IMG/VR virus record: IMGVR_UViG_3300006735_000094
Coordinates: 1 to 35,586 of that record
Length of the DNA stretch: 35,586 nt
Direction: 5' to 3' (one strand)
From: a virus
Position 1 is the stretch's first letter. Each line of letters starts with the position of its first letter. Position numbers and translations under genes: made by a program. The notes beneath the pieces were generated by a model. It saw only the letters and a list, made by a program, of their open reading frames with translations. It was not told the DNA's origin and ran no database searches. Below, one piece after another: positions 8,951 through 16,569 of the stretch.

Positions 8951-9835
8951 ATGACTGATTTTGTCAGTTTAACGGTCCTCAGACAGCTAGTGCGTCAGAG
9001 GGCCGACATGGAGAATTCCCAATTTGTAACGGACACGGAGCTGCGCCGTTATATTAACCGCGGTTACGCGGAGCTGTATGATTTAATCATTACGGAAGCA
9101 AATTCCGATGATTATTTCCTAAATTCCTACTCTTTTAATCTGACATCCGGCACAAAGGCATACGACCTTCCATCTGATTTTTACAAGATGAGGGGCCTGG
9201 ATCTGACCGTAGGCTCAGATGTCATGCCGATTAGACGATATAATTTCAGCCAGCGAAATGTCGGCAGCCGCTACCAAGTCGCAAGAAATCTCAGGTATCA
9301 CCTTCAGGGAAATCAGATATATCTAAATCCGAAGCCTAGCAGCTCGGATTCTATGACCCTTTGGTATATTCCAACGCCTAAAAAATTCCTGGAAAAAACC
9401 GTTACAGCAATCACGCGTGGCAGCTCTACCATGTGGACCGTAGGCGCAAATCATGGTTTTGTAGTTGGGGATTTGATTACGGGGGTGAATTTTATAAATG
9501 CTGCAAATTATAACGTGGATCAAACCATCAGCGCCGTAGGTGCGGCCACCGTCACAACGGATCTGGACAGCAGCGGCCTCGCGGATCCGACCAGTTTTGG
9601 AAACATTGAAACCCGTTTGGATTTTTATTCAGGCTGGGATGAATTTGTCATTTGTGCTGCTGCAATCGATGCGCTGGTTAAAGAAGAGGCCGATGTTCAG
9701 CCGATGATGATGATGAAGGAAGAAACCAAAAATCGCATCATAGCCGTGTCAAATATGCGCGACCTGGGCGAGCCTGTTTCAGTAACAGATATTTCAGGAT
9801 ATTACACCGATTTCGCTAACATGAACTGGTATTAA
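8951..9835 (+). CDS. Head-tail connector / adaptor protein (putative)
   Basis: A 294-residue protein with the signature of podovirus adaptor (gp11/gp6-like) proteins: an N-terminal helical segment LRQLVRQRADMENSQFVTDTELRRYINRGYAELYDLI, then a beta domain with YDLPSDFYKMRGLDL and LYHL-type strands ending in LWYIPTPK, and a C-terminal helix (WDEFVICAAAIDALVKEEAD). Adaptors sit under the portal ring and connect it to the tail. Residues about 148-215 (from ITRGSSTMWTVGANHGF to GLADPTSFG) interrupt this pattern with a Gly/Thr/Val-rich beta insertion of the kind found in beta-sandwich surface domains. The first and last parts fit the family well; the insertion makes it longer than usual. Confidence 0.75.
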   Translation: MTDFVSLTVLRQLVRQRADMENSQFVTDTELRRYINRGYAELYDLIITEANSDDYFLNSYSFNLTSGTKAYDLPSDFYKMRGLDLTVGSDVMPIRRYNFSQRNVGSRYQVARNLRYHLQGNQIYLNPKPSSSDSMTLWYIPTPKKFLEKTVTAITRGSSTMWTVGANHGFVVGDLITGVNFINAANYNVDQTISAVGAATVTTDLDSSGLADPTSFGNIETRLDFYSGWDEFVICAAAIDALVKEEADVQPMMMMKEETKNRIIAVSNMRDLGEPVSVTDISGYYTDFANMNWY

Positions 9836-9836
9836 C

Positions 9837-10172
9837 ATGAACGAATACATAAACAATCAAACATATATTTCAAGCGGCGATATGTCCGCCGATGTTACTG
9901 GCGGATCCATAGATGCAGCCCGAATGTCAAAAGTTTCAGCAACGTGCGTTAATACATCTGGATCCTCGCCCGATGGCACTATTTACATCCAAACATCAAA
10001 TGATGGCATTACATGGGTGAATAGTGGAATTGGAACAGGATCTGCCGCAATCAACGCCGCTGAAACTAATGTTCTTTATCAAGATTTATATGAAAGATAT
10101 GTTCGCATTTTTTTTGATCGCACCAGCGGATCCGCATCACTTAATGTGGCCATTACTTTAAAAACAGCATGA
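9837..10172 (+). CDS. Small beta-rich virion protein
   Basis: A 111-residue protein starting two bases after the connector gene and overlapping the next gene by ATGA at 10169. It is rich in Ser, Thr, Asn and Gly, with segments such as DGTIYIQTSNDGITWVNSG and YERYVRIFFDRTSGSASLNV. I recognise this as a frequent type of small structural protein in environmental phages, possibly a jelly-roll or beta-sandwich domain. No catalytic motif or membrane segment is seen. It is most likely a head-tail or fibre accessory protein, but the role is not established. Confidence 0.65.
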   Translation: MNEYINNQTYISSGDMSADVTGGSIDAARMSKVSATCVNTSGSSPDGTIYIQTSNDGITWVNSGIGTGSAAINAAETNVLYQDLYERYVRIFFDRTSGSASLNVAITLKTA

Positions 10173-10483
10173 GCCGCGGGAACTTTACGCAACTTTACAC
10201 GGGCGATGCAGCTGCTGACCAGGTGCAGGGTTATATAGCAACCGCATTGCAGCCGCTGCTCGATCTTCCTTTTGCAGCTGGCAATCGAGTGCAGGATGTT
10301 GAGCTGTCCACCTCTGACACGTTTGTAAATCACGGATTAAATCAAAAGCCAGAAGGGTTTATTATTACCAAATCAAACGCGGCACAAACAGTTTATGAAT
10401 CGGCATCAGACAACGATTTTCCTGACCGCATCATAATTTTAAAAGCTGGCGGATCTGTAACTGTTGATATTTTCTTTTTTTGA
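10169..10483 (+). CDS. Small virion protein, fibre-associated type
   Basis: A 104-residue protein, translationally coupled to the preceding gene by an ATGA overlap. The pattern VNHGLNQKPEGFIITKSNAAQTVYES followed by a hydrophobic end in IFFF is one I know from small proteins encoded next to tail fibre genes in many phages. These are presumably beta-structured and incorporated into the tail or fibre. The first 35 residues are helical with the motif LYTGDAAADQVQGYIATALQPLL. The family has no firm biochemical function. Confidence 0.65.
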   Translation: MSRGNFTQLYTGDAAADQVQGYIATALQPLLDLPFAAGNRVQDVELSTSDTFVNHGLNQKPEGFIITKSNAAQTVYESASDNDFPDRIIILKAGGSVTVDIFFF

Positions 10484-10489
10484 GGTCAC

Positions 10490-12199
10490 ATGGCAATAAC
10501 AAACGGAACTAATATCACAGCATTAGAAAAGCCCGCGGTTGGCGTTGATACGGGGCCAGGATGGGCAACTGCGTTAAACAATAGTATCGATGCGGTGGAT
10601 GGGCATGATCATACCACAAATAAAGGAAGCAGAATCACGCCAGCAGCAATTAATATAAATGCCGACCTGGAATTTAATGAGTATCAAGCAAAGGAACTAA
10701 AGGGATTAATTTTATCTCAATCCAATGCGTCAACAGATAACGCAGCCATTTATTCAACTTCAGGAAATCTATATTGGAGAAATAGCAGCGGGACCGCGGT
10801 GCAAATCACTAGCGGATCAAGCGTTTCAGGAGCTGGGGGAACAATTACGGGCATGGGATCTGATGCAGGTAACCAGGCTGGCGCATCTTACACTCACGGT
10901 TCCCGTGCGTTTAATTTTTTTACAGATAAAGATAACTCTGATTTTGCAAAAATAAATTTTTCTGATGTCAATTTATATAAGTTTTCAGATGATAATTCAG
11001 CAGATTCTGCATATATAACAATTGCCGCAGATTCAGGCATTTCAGGCGCAGCCGGAACCATTACAGTCCCAGGTGAAACAGGAACCATGTTGACTTCAAA
11101 CTCAACGGTGACTGACATTAATATCACTTCCACAACGGACCTGAAGCCTATTCTTACTCTTAAAAATACAAATTCAGGCACAACAGGGCCGACCTTTAAA
11201 TTTGTAAATGACAAAGGCGCAGCGGGTGCAGCAAATGATATTTGTGGCATCATTAGTTTTTATGGTGATGATGCAGCCCAAACAAATATGGAATTTGCAA
11301 AGGTGGAGGGAATTGTTGCAGTCCATACCGATGGTCAAGAAGGCGGACAGCTAAAATTCTCAGTCGCATCTCACGATGGCGAAATGCAACCAGGTTTGAT
11401 CATCACAGATGGATCGGCTGAGGATGAGATTGATGTAACCATTGGAAACGGCACGGCATCCGTTACAACCATATCTGGAACTTTAGATTTAGGTGATCGA
11501 GCAATCCTAAATGTTGGAGACATCGATTGTGATTCTATATCGATGGCAGATGCTGCGAATGGATTAGAAGTTAATTTTAATGGAAATACTGGAACTAATA
11601 AAATAAGCCTGACAGATAATTTAGCCAGCGCCTTAGACATTACCCAGGAATCAAATTCCTATATAAAATTTGTCACAACAAATTCTAGTGAACAGATTGT
11701 TTTTGGCAAAAACTCCACATTTGCAAGTACCACAATTGCGGACCTTGGAACTGTCACCACGGCAGATATTAATGGGGGAACCATTGATGGAGTTGCTATC
11801 AATAATTGTGTTATTGGTGCATCAACGGCAGTAGCCGGATCTTTTACATCTGGCTCTTTTACATCTTTAGATGTTGCTAATGGGAATATTGCCAACGTGG
11901 GTGACATTGATTGCGACAGTATTTCCATCGCAGATGCAGCTGTCGGGCTAGATTTAATTTTTGGTGGAAATACTACAACAAACAAAATTAGTTTAACTGA
12001 CAATCTTGCAGATGCACTTAATGTAACAGAATCAAGTAACTCCTATATGAAATTTGTTACAACTAATAACTCATCTAATTCATACACAGAAAGAATTATT
12101 ATTTCTAAAGATTTGGAAACATCTGAAAATTCTAAAGTAAAACAATTAGGTGCGTGTCTCCAAAGCTCAACTCATCAATCTATTATAATGGGATATTAA
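10490..12199 (+). CDS. Tail fibre-like protein with internal repeats
   Basis: A 569-residue protein with a GAGG ribosome-binding site. The first 60 residues contain a conserved anchor-like part (WATALNNSIDAVDGHDHT, then GSRITPAAININADLEF) typical of phage fibre or baseplate-attached proteins. The remainder is a long series of beta-helix-like repeats rich in Asn, Asp, Thr, Ser and Gly, with units such as ADINGGTIDGVAINNCVIG and GSFTSGSFTSLDVANG. Two copies of a roughly 62-residue unit starting NVGDIDCDSIS are encoded at 11510-11695 and 11894-12078. No S74 or other C-terminal chaperone domain is present here. It probably forms a trimeric fibre shaft. Later codons become visibly more AT-rich than those of the head genes. 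Confidence 0.75.
   Translation: MAITNGTNITALEKPAVGVDTGPGWATALNNSIDAVDGHDHTTNKGSRITPAAININADLEFNEYQAKELKGLILSQSNASTDNAAIYSTSGNLYWRNSSGTAVQITSGSSVSGAGGTITGMGSDAGNQAGASYTHGSRAFNFFTDKDNSDFAKINFSDVNLYKFSDDNSADSAYITIAADSGISGAAGTITVPGETGTMLTSNSTVTDINITSTTDLKPILTLKNTNSGTTGPTFKFVNDKGAAGAANDICGIISFYGDDAAQTNMEFAKVEGIVAVHTDGQEGGQLKFSVASHDGEMQPGLIITDGSAEDEIDVTIGNGTASVTTISGTLDLGDRAILNVGDIDCDSISMADAANGLEVNFNGNTGTNKISLTDNLASALDITQESNSYIKFVTTNSSEQIVFGKNSTFASTTIADLGTVTTADINGGTIDGVAINNCVIGASTAVAGSFTSGSFTSLDVANGNIANVGDIDCDSISIADAAVGLDLIFGGNTTTNKISLTDNLADALNVTESSNSYMKFVTTNNSSNSYTERIIISKDLETSENSKVKQLGACLQSSTHQSIIMGY
11510..12078 (+). repeat. Intragenic protein-level repeat in fibre gene
   Basis: Two copies, at 11510-11695 and 11894-12078 (384 bases apart), encode nearly the same about 62 residues, each beginning NVGDIDCDSIS and containing NKISLTDNLA and FVTTN. 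The DNA of the two copies differs at many third positions, so the duplication is old and the protein sequence has been kept. Confidence 0.8.
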
Positions 12200-12200
12200 T

Positions 12201-12587
12201 ATGTCTGGAATACCTAGTGGAAATGGATCAGAGGTTTTAAAAAGAACAACCATTCACGCACAATCTAATACTGCAACGTCTTTTAGGTGGGATGGTACTA
12301 TGGCTACAACTGGCACTTCCACTTATGCTGTTACTGCAAATCATATAATTACAGTAATAAATATCATATTTAATGAACAAGCAAATGCTGGGGAAGACAT
12401 TAACCTTTATATGAATGACGGATCTAATAATATTCAATTGATTCAATCACAAAGTTTACCTGCTTACGGCACTTTCGTCTGGAATGACAGATTGGTTTTA
12501 ACGGGTGGTGATAAATTAATTATTAATGCAGGTTCTTCGGCAAATATAGATGCTATTTGCAATTATATAGACCAAGATTGGAGCTGA
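12201..12587 (+). CDS. Fibre or receptor-binding accessory protein (putative)
   Basis: A 128-residue beta-rich protein in the AT-rich part of the tail cluster. The pattern of an YAVTANHIITVINIIFNEQA segment, then INLYMNDG, then a DRLVLTGGDKLIINAG segment is one that recurs in small tail-tip or fibre-associated proteins of environmental phages. No catalytic residues or membrane segments are visible. It follows the fibre gene by one base and precedes a similar-sized protein, which suggests a set of exchangeable tip proteins. The function is inferred from context. Confidence 0.6.
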   Translation: MSGIPSGNGSEVLKRTTIHAQSNTATSFRWDGTMATTGTSTYAVTANHIITVINIIFNEQANAGEDINLYMNDGSNNIQLIQSQSLPAYGTFVWNDRLVLTGGDKLIINAGSSANIDAICNYIDQDWS

Positions 12588-12588
12588 T

Positions 12589-12969
12589 ATGAGTGGATTA
12601 ATTACACCATTTGGTAGAAGTGGTATAATAGTAGATAAAAGAAAGTTAACTATTAGAGCGTATGCGCGAATAACTTCAGCCAATCCATCGAGTTCAGCGT
12701 TTGATTTTTCTTATAATGTTTCATCAATTAGCACATCGTCTTCAGAAGTCACATTAAATTTTATAGAGAAGATTTTCAACCCCCAAAGCATCATTTCTAT
12801 TTGGGGATTTTCAACTGAGAATCATTATTATTTTTCTTTTAATACTCAATCATCGGGATTGGTTTCAAGTCATGCAACCAGTTATCGTAAAAACACAGAG
12901 GGGGCCACGGATCATACTGATGCAGGTGCACTTGACGGAGCGACGATAGTCGTATATGGAGGCGCATGA
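12589..12969 (+). CDS. Fibre or receptor-binding accessory protein (putative)
   Basis: A 126-residue protein, Ser/Thr/Phe/Tyr rich, with a conserved-looking start (GLITPFGRSGIIVD) and a beta-type body containing IISIWGFSTENHYYFSFN. It ends DGATIVVYGGA, an ending common in small fibre-tip proteins. It starts two bases after the previous gene and is overlapped by ATGA with the next gene. Base composition is strongly AT-rich compared with the head genes. A receptor-contact role is plausible but not shown. Confidence 0.6.
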   Translation: MSGLITPFGRSGIIVDKRKLTIRAYARITSANPSSSAFDFSYNVSSISTSSSEVTLNFIEKIFNPQSIISIWGFSTENHYYFSFNTQSSGLVSSHATSYRKNTEGATDHTDAGALDGATIVVYGGA

Positions 12970-13370
12970 AATATATAGGATTTAAAAAAGATAATGAGTT
13001 TTGTTTATTTCATTCAACTGATGATGATTCGCTAGAACCTAATTTTAAAAAATATCATCCAGATATAGCTGACTATGTTGTATGCAATGATCTAAAACAA
13101 TATGATGATTTTGCATTATGTCATGACATAGAAAATGGGAAAAAAATTTTCAAAATGGATCTTGCAAAAGGGCAAACAAAACAGAGATTAAGAGGTGAAA
13201 GAAAATCCTTACTTCAAGAACAGGATATTAAATTTATGCAAGCTCAAGAAAGTGGTGCAGATACAACTGCAATCGTAGCAGAAAAGCAAAGATTAAGGGA
13301 TATTACTAAGGAAGTTGATTCTTGTAAAACTACTGATGAATTAAAAGCCCTTAAATGTGAGGCATCATGA
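12966..13370 (+). CDS. Tail fibre assembly-like protein (putative)
   Basis: A 134-residue protein that starts by an ATGA overlap. The first 70 residues are acidic and hydrophilic and contain ADYVVCNDLKQYDDFALCHD. The C-terminal half is helical, with LLQEQDIKFMQAQESGADTT followed by a KQRLRDITKEVD segment, a pattern shared with small tail fibre assembly or chaperone proteins encoded behind fibre genes. It would help fold or attach the fibre-tip proteins encoded just before it. The C-terminal motif is recognisable; the exact partner is inference. Confidence 0.6.
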   Translation: MKYIGFKKDNEFCLFHSTDDDSLEPNFKKYHPDIADYVVCNDLKQYDDFALCHDIENGKKIFKMDLAKGQTKQRLRGERKSLLQEQDIKFMQAQESGADTTAIVAEKQRLRDITKEVDSCKTTDELKALKCEAS

Positions 13371-13531
13371 CACTAGAAGATGTCCAAAAAGAAATAGTTT
13401 TTATTAAAAACGAATTAGCAAAAGTACCCGCATTAGAAGCACGGCTGCATCGTTTATTAGGTATGGAAGAAATTCTTTTATTACAAGAAAATGATGAAAA
13501 AAAGCCAGAATTAAAAGTTGCTAACAAATAA
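13367..13531 (+). CDS. Small coiled-coil protein (54 residues)
   Basis: A short gene beginning in an ATGA overlap with the preceding stop and ending two bases before the next start, so it fills the gap exactly. It encodes 54 residues, MTLEDVQKEIVFIKNEL and so on, with heptad-like Leu/Ile spacing up to LLLQENDEKK, which is an almost continuous predicted coiled coil. I do not recognise a family. It lies in the AT-rich tail-tip module and may be a small chaperone or trimerisation partner. Confidence 0.65.
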   Translation: MTLEDVQKEIVFIKNELAKVPALEARLHRLLGMEEILLLQENDEKKPELKVANK

Positions 13532-13533
13532 AA

Positions 13534-16500
13534 ATGGCACTTCAAAAAGCTTTGGTCCCTGTTGATATTGTTGCAGGATTAGACACAAAAACAGACGCTA
13601 AACTGACTGCAAAATTAACAGATTTGCAAAATGGGAGATACACTGTTGGAAGTCAGATTTCTAAAAGATTAGGGTACACCTCAATGTCTCAAGATATTGC
13701 AGGGTCTGCGTCAAAACTAACAACGGGTGACGGGCTGGCGGCCTTCCAAGATGAGCTTTTAGAATTTAGTGGTTCTAAATTATACTCTTACTCTGATGGA
13801 ATTACAAAATGGGTGGATCGTGGCAGTTATTTATCTTTAAAAGTAAACGCTACGGATGTTGTTAGAAACACCTCAGAAGTCAGAAACCAAGATAGTTGTA
13901 TTGCGTCAGGATTAATCCTTTACGCCTGGGAGCAATACGATTCAACGGGAAGCCTGGAAGGGGTGTATGCTTCCGTAGTGGATCAGACCAGCGGGGCGGT
14001 GCTGCAATCAGAAACATTAATTGACTCAACAGCAGTAAATCCTCGGTGCGTAGGGATCGGTCCAAATCCAACGCTTGTATATGTCGATACCAGCAGCAGC
14101 CCTAATGTCGCAAAAGCGATTCAGGTTGATATTGACAGTCCAACCCAATTTAAAAGTGCTAACACGTTAGTTTCAGATGTAAAAGCAGCAGCTCCGTTTA
14201 TTGATGTTGCTCAGTATTCAACCGATCCCACAACAGGCAGCGCCGTGTTTGCCTACAATAATAATGCAAGCACCTCGATAGGGATTGGATTTATTACAAA
14301 CGATGGAATTGTAGGCGGCCCAGGCAACGGATTTACGGGCGTTACGGTTGTATCATCGAGTGACGCCACAAACGGGATTGCAGTACATGCAGATAACGTA
14401 AATACATCTGACGCACTAACTGACAGAGTTTATGTAGGTTATTACTCAACAGGTTCCTCTCAGGGCTTGGTACTAAAAAGATTTAATCCTGTTTTATCTG
14501 TTGAAGATACAGAAGTTATACAAGCCACCAGCACCCAAATTGATGGATGTAGTTTCTTAATGCGCCAGGATGGTGATCTTCAGATAACATACACGCTCAA
14601 TGCAACAAATACATACGATCATAAAATTAGAACAGCAGTATATGACCCTGCAAGCAATGCAGTAACATCAGCAGCCGCTGACCTAAAACTGAGCGTAGGG
14701 TTAGCCAGCAAAATGTTTGAGTATTCATCTAAAATTTACATGATCGCGGTCCATGAAACAGACTTGCAGCCGACTTATTTTGTGATGGATACCACGGGGT
14801 TGATTATTGCCAAAATGCTACCTGGAACAGCTGGCGGATTGCCTAATAAAACTTTGATGCCTTCCGTAGTTAGTGGATCGTCAGGATTGTTTGAATTTGG
14901 TGGGTTAGTTAGAACCAGGTTGGTATCAAAAAATAATGATTTGTTTTCTCTGGCTGGCATCAGTCGGATGGAATTAGATTTTACCAGCGTTGAGCGTTTT
15001 GAAGCTGCTGAACTTGGTGAGAATCTTCATGTTGGCGGCGGGTTCGTTTCTATTTACGACAGTCAGGAAATCGTAGAAATGAATTTCCATTTGTACCCTG
15101 AAAACATAAGCGCGGCAGTAAATAACAGCGCCGGAAGTATTGCAGCCGGAGCCTATCAATATAAAGTGATTTGGTTTTGGACTGACGCCCGCGGACAAAT
15201 ACACAGAAGCACGCCTTCAGTAGCTGTATCAGCAACCACAACAGGCGGCAGCAGCACCGTGACGCTGACCATTCCAACGCTTAGGCTGACACAAAAAACT
15301 GGCGTCATTGCTGAAGTATATAGAACAACGGACACGGGAACGCTTTTCTATAAAGTCGGAAGCGTGGCAAACAGCACAAGTGCGATTTCAGTTAGCTTTG
15401 CAGATGCTGGCGCCATATCTGACACAAACCTGGTAGCCAAGGAATCTTTATATACTGATGGCGGCATCCTAGACAACAGCGCACCGCCCGCCAGCCTTGT
15501 AATCGCACCTTATAAAAACAGGCTTATATGCGTAAGCTCGGAAAATCCTAAAAAACTTTTATTTAGCAAGGCGCGGCTTCCAAAAAGCCCCGTGGAATTT
15601 ACGGATACTTTTAGCATCACCCTGAACAAAGCGCAGCGCGTCACGGCTATGGCAGAGTTTGATCAGAAGCTGATTATTTTTGAACCGAATCAGATTTTTT
15701 ACATTACTGGAAACGGACCGACCAGCACGGGCGCACAAAATGATTTCAGTCAGCCTAATTTGGTGACGGGTGATGTCGGATGTCAAAACACAAACAGCCT
15801 GGTGCTGATGCCGCTGGGCCTAATGTTTCAAAGTAAAAAAGGCATCTATCTGCTCAATCGATCCCTAGAAACCATTTATATCGGCGCAGATGTCGAAGCC
15901 TACAATGATTTGACAATCACCTCGGCGGAATTGATCGAGGATGAAAATCAAATCCGATACCTCACCAGCGATGGCCGCGCACTGATATACGATTATTTTT
16001 ACGGTAAATGGTCAACCTGGACAAATCACCAGGGTAATGGCGCCACTATCTGGAACGCAACGGGTGACTATGTTTATTTGCGAACTGATGGCCGTATATT
16101 TCAGCAATCTTCAACCAGCTACAAGGACGGTGATGATCCTATTGAAATGTCAATTACAACCAGCTGGATGAAAACAAACCAGGTTCAGGGCTTCCAGCGG
16201 ATCCGAGCCGCTTATGTGCTAGGCGATTTCAGATCAGACCATACCCTTAAAATGGAAGTCGGCCACAACTACACCGATTATTTCAACGAACAGCATACTT
16301 TTGACTATATATCTGATTTAGGCATTCAGGAATATGGTGATAGCAGCCCATACGGATCCGAAGATTTTTATGGAACCAGCAACGGCGTAGCCGATGGCGT
16401 TTACCAATTTCGCGCTCACATGGCTAAACAGAAATGCCAGGCGATACGCTTCCGAATATCTGACATCGAAGAGGTGGACCCTGGACAGGCATACAGTATC

Positions 16501-16569
16501 AGCAGCCTCATGCTTGAGGTCGGAATTAGAAAAAACGGCATGAAATTGCCTCAGCAAAAACTGGTCTAA
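13534..16569 (+). CDS. Tail nozzle / tail hub-like protein (T7 gp12 or P22 gp10 type, putative)
   Basis: A 1011-residue protein. The start (VPVDIVAGLDTKTDAKLT, then LQNGRYTVGSQISKRLGY) resembles the N-terminus of podovirus nozzle proteins, which typically begin with a conserved 'nominal contributions, GxxxRxGY' element. The middle contains a fibronectin-like segment (YQYKVIWFWTDARGQIHRST) and then propeller-like repeats such as PYKNRLICVSS, FDQKLIIFEPNQIFYITG and LIYDYFYGKWSTW. This arrangement is what I expect for the hexameric nozzle that closes the DNA channel of a short tail. At 1011 residues it is longer than T7 gp12. It lies between connector/fibre genes and internal virion proteins. 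The assignment is by pattern, so a related stabilisation protein is possible. Confidence 0.65.
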   Translation: MALQKALVPVDIVAGLDTKTDAKLTAKLTDLQNGRYTVGSQISKRLGYTSMSQDIAGSASKLTTGDGLAAFQDELLEFSGSKLYSYSDGITKWVDRGSYLSLKVNATDVVRNTSEVRNQDSCIASGLILYAWEQYDSTGSLEGVYASVVDQTSGAVLQSETLIDSTAVNPRCVGIGPNPTLVYVDTSSSPNVAKAIQVDIDSPTQFKSANTLVSDVKAAAPFIDVAQYSTDPTTGSAVFAYNNNASTSIGIGFITNDGIVGGPGNGFTGVTVVSSSDATNGIAVHADNVNTSDALTDRVYVGYYSTGSSQGLVLKRFNPVLSVEDTEVIQATSTQIDGCSFLMRQDGDLQITYTLNATNTYDHKIRTAVYDPASNAVTSAAADLKLSVGLASKMFEYSSKIYMIAVHETDLQPTYFVMDTTGLIIAKMLPGTAGGLPNKTLMPSVVSGSSGLFEFGGLVRTRLVSKNNDLFSLAGISRMELDFTSVERFEAAELGENLHVGGGFVSIYDSQEIVEMNFHLYPENISAAVNNSAGSIAAGAYQYKVIWFWTDARGQIHRSTPSVAVSATTTGGSSTVTLTIPTLRLTQKTGVIAEVYRTTDTGTLFYKVGSVANSTSAISVSFADAGAISDTNLVAKESLYTDGGILDNSAPPASLVIAPYKNRLICVSSENPKKLLFSKARLPKSPVEFTDTFSITLNKAQRVTAMAEFDQKLIIFEPNQIFYITGNGPTSTGAQNDFSQPNLVTGDVGCQNTNSLVLMPLGLMFQSKKGIYLLNRSLETIYIGADVEAYNDLTITSAELIEDENQIRYLTSDGRALIYDYFYGKWSTWTNHQGNGATIWNATGDYVYLRTDGRIFQQSSTSYKDGDDPIEMSITTSWMKTNQVQGFQRIRAAYVLGDFRSDHTLKMEVGHNYTDYFNEQHTFDYISDLGIQEYGDSSPYGSEDFYGTSNGVADGVYQFRAHMAKQKCQAIRFRISDIEEVDPGQAYSISSLMLEVGIRKNGMKLPQQKLV

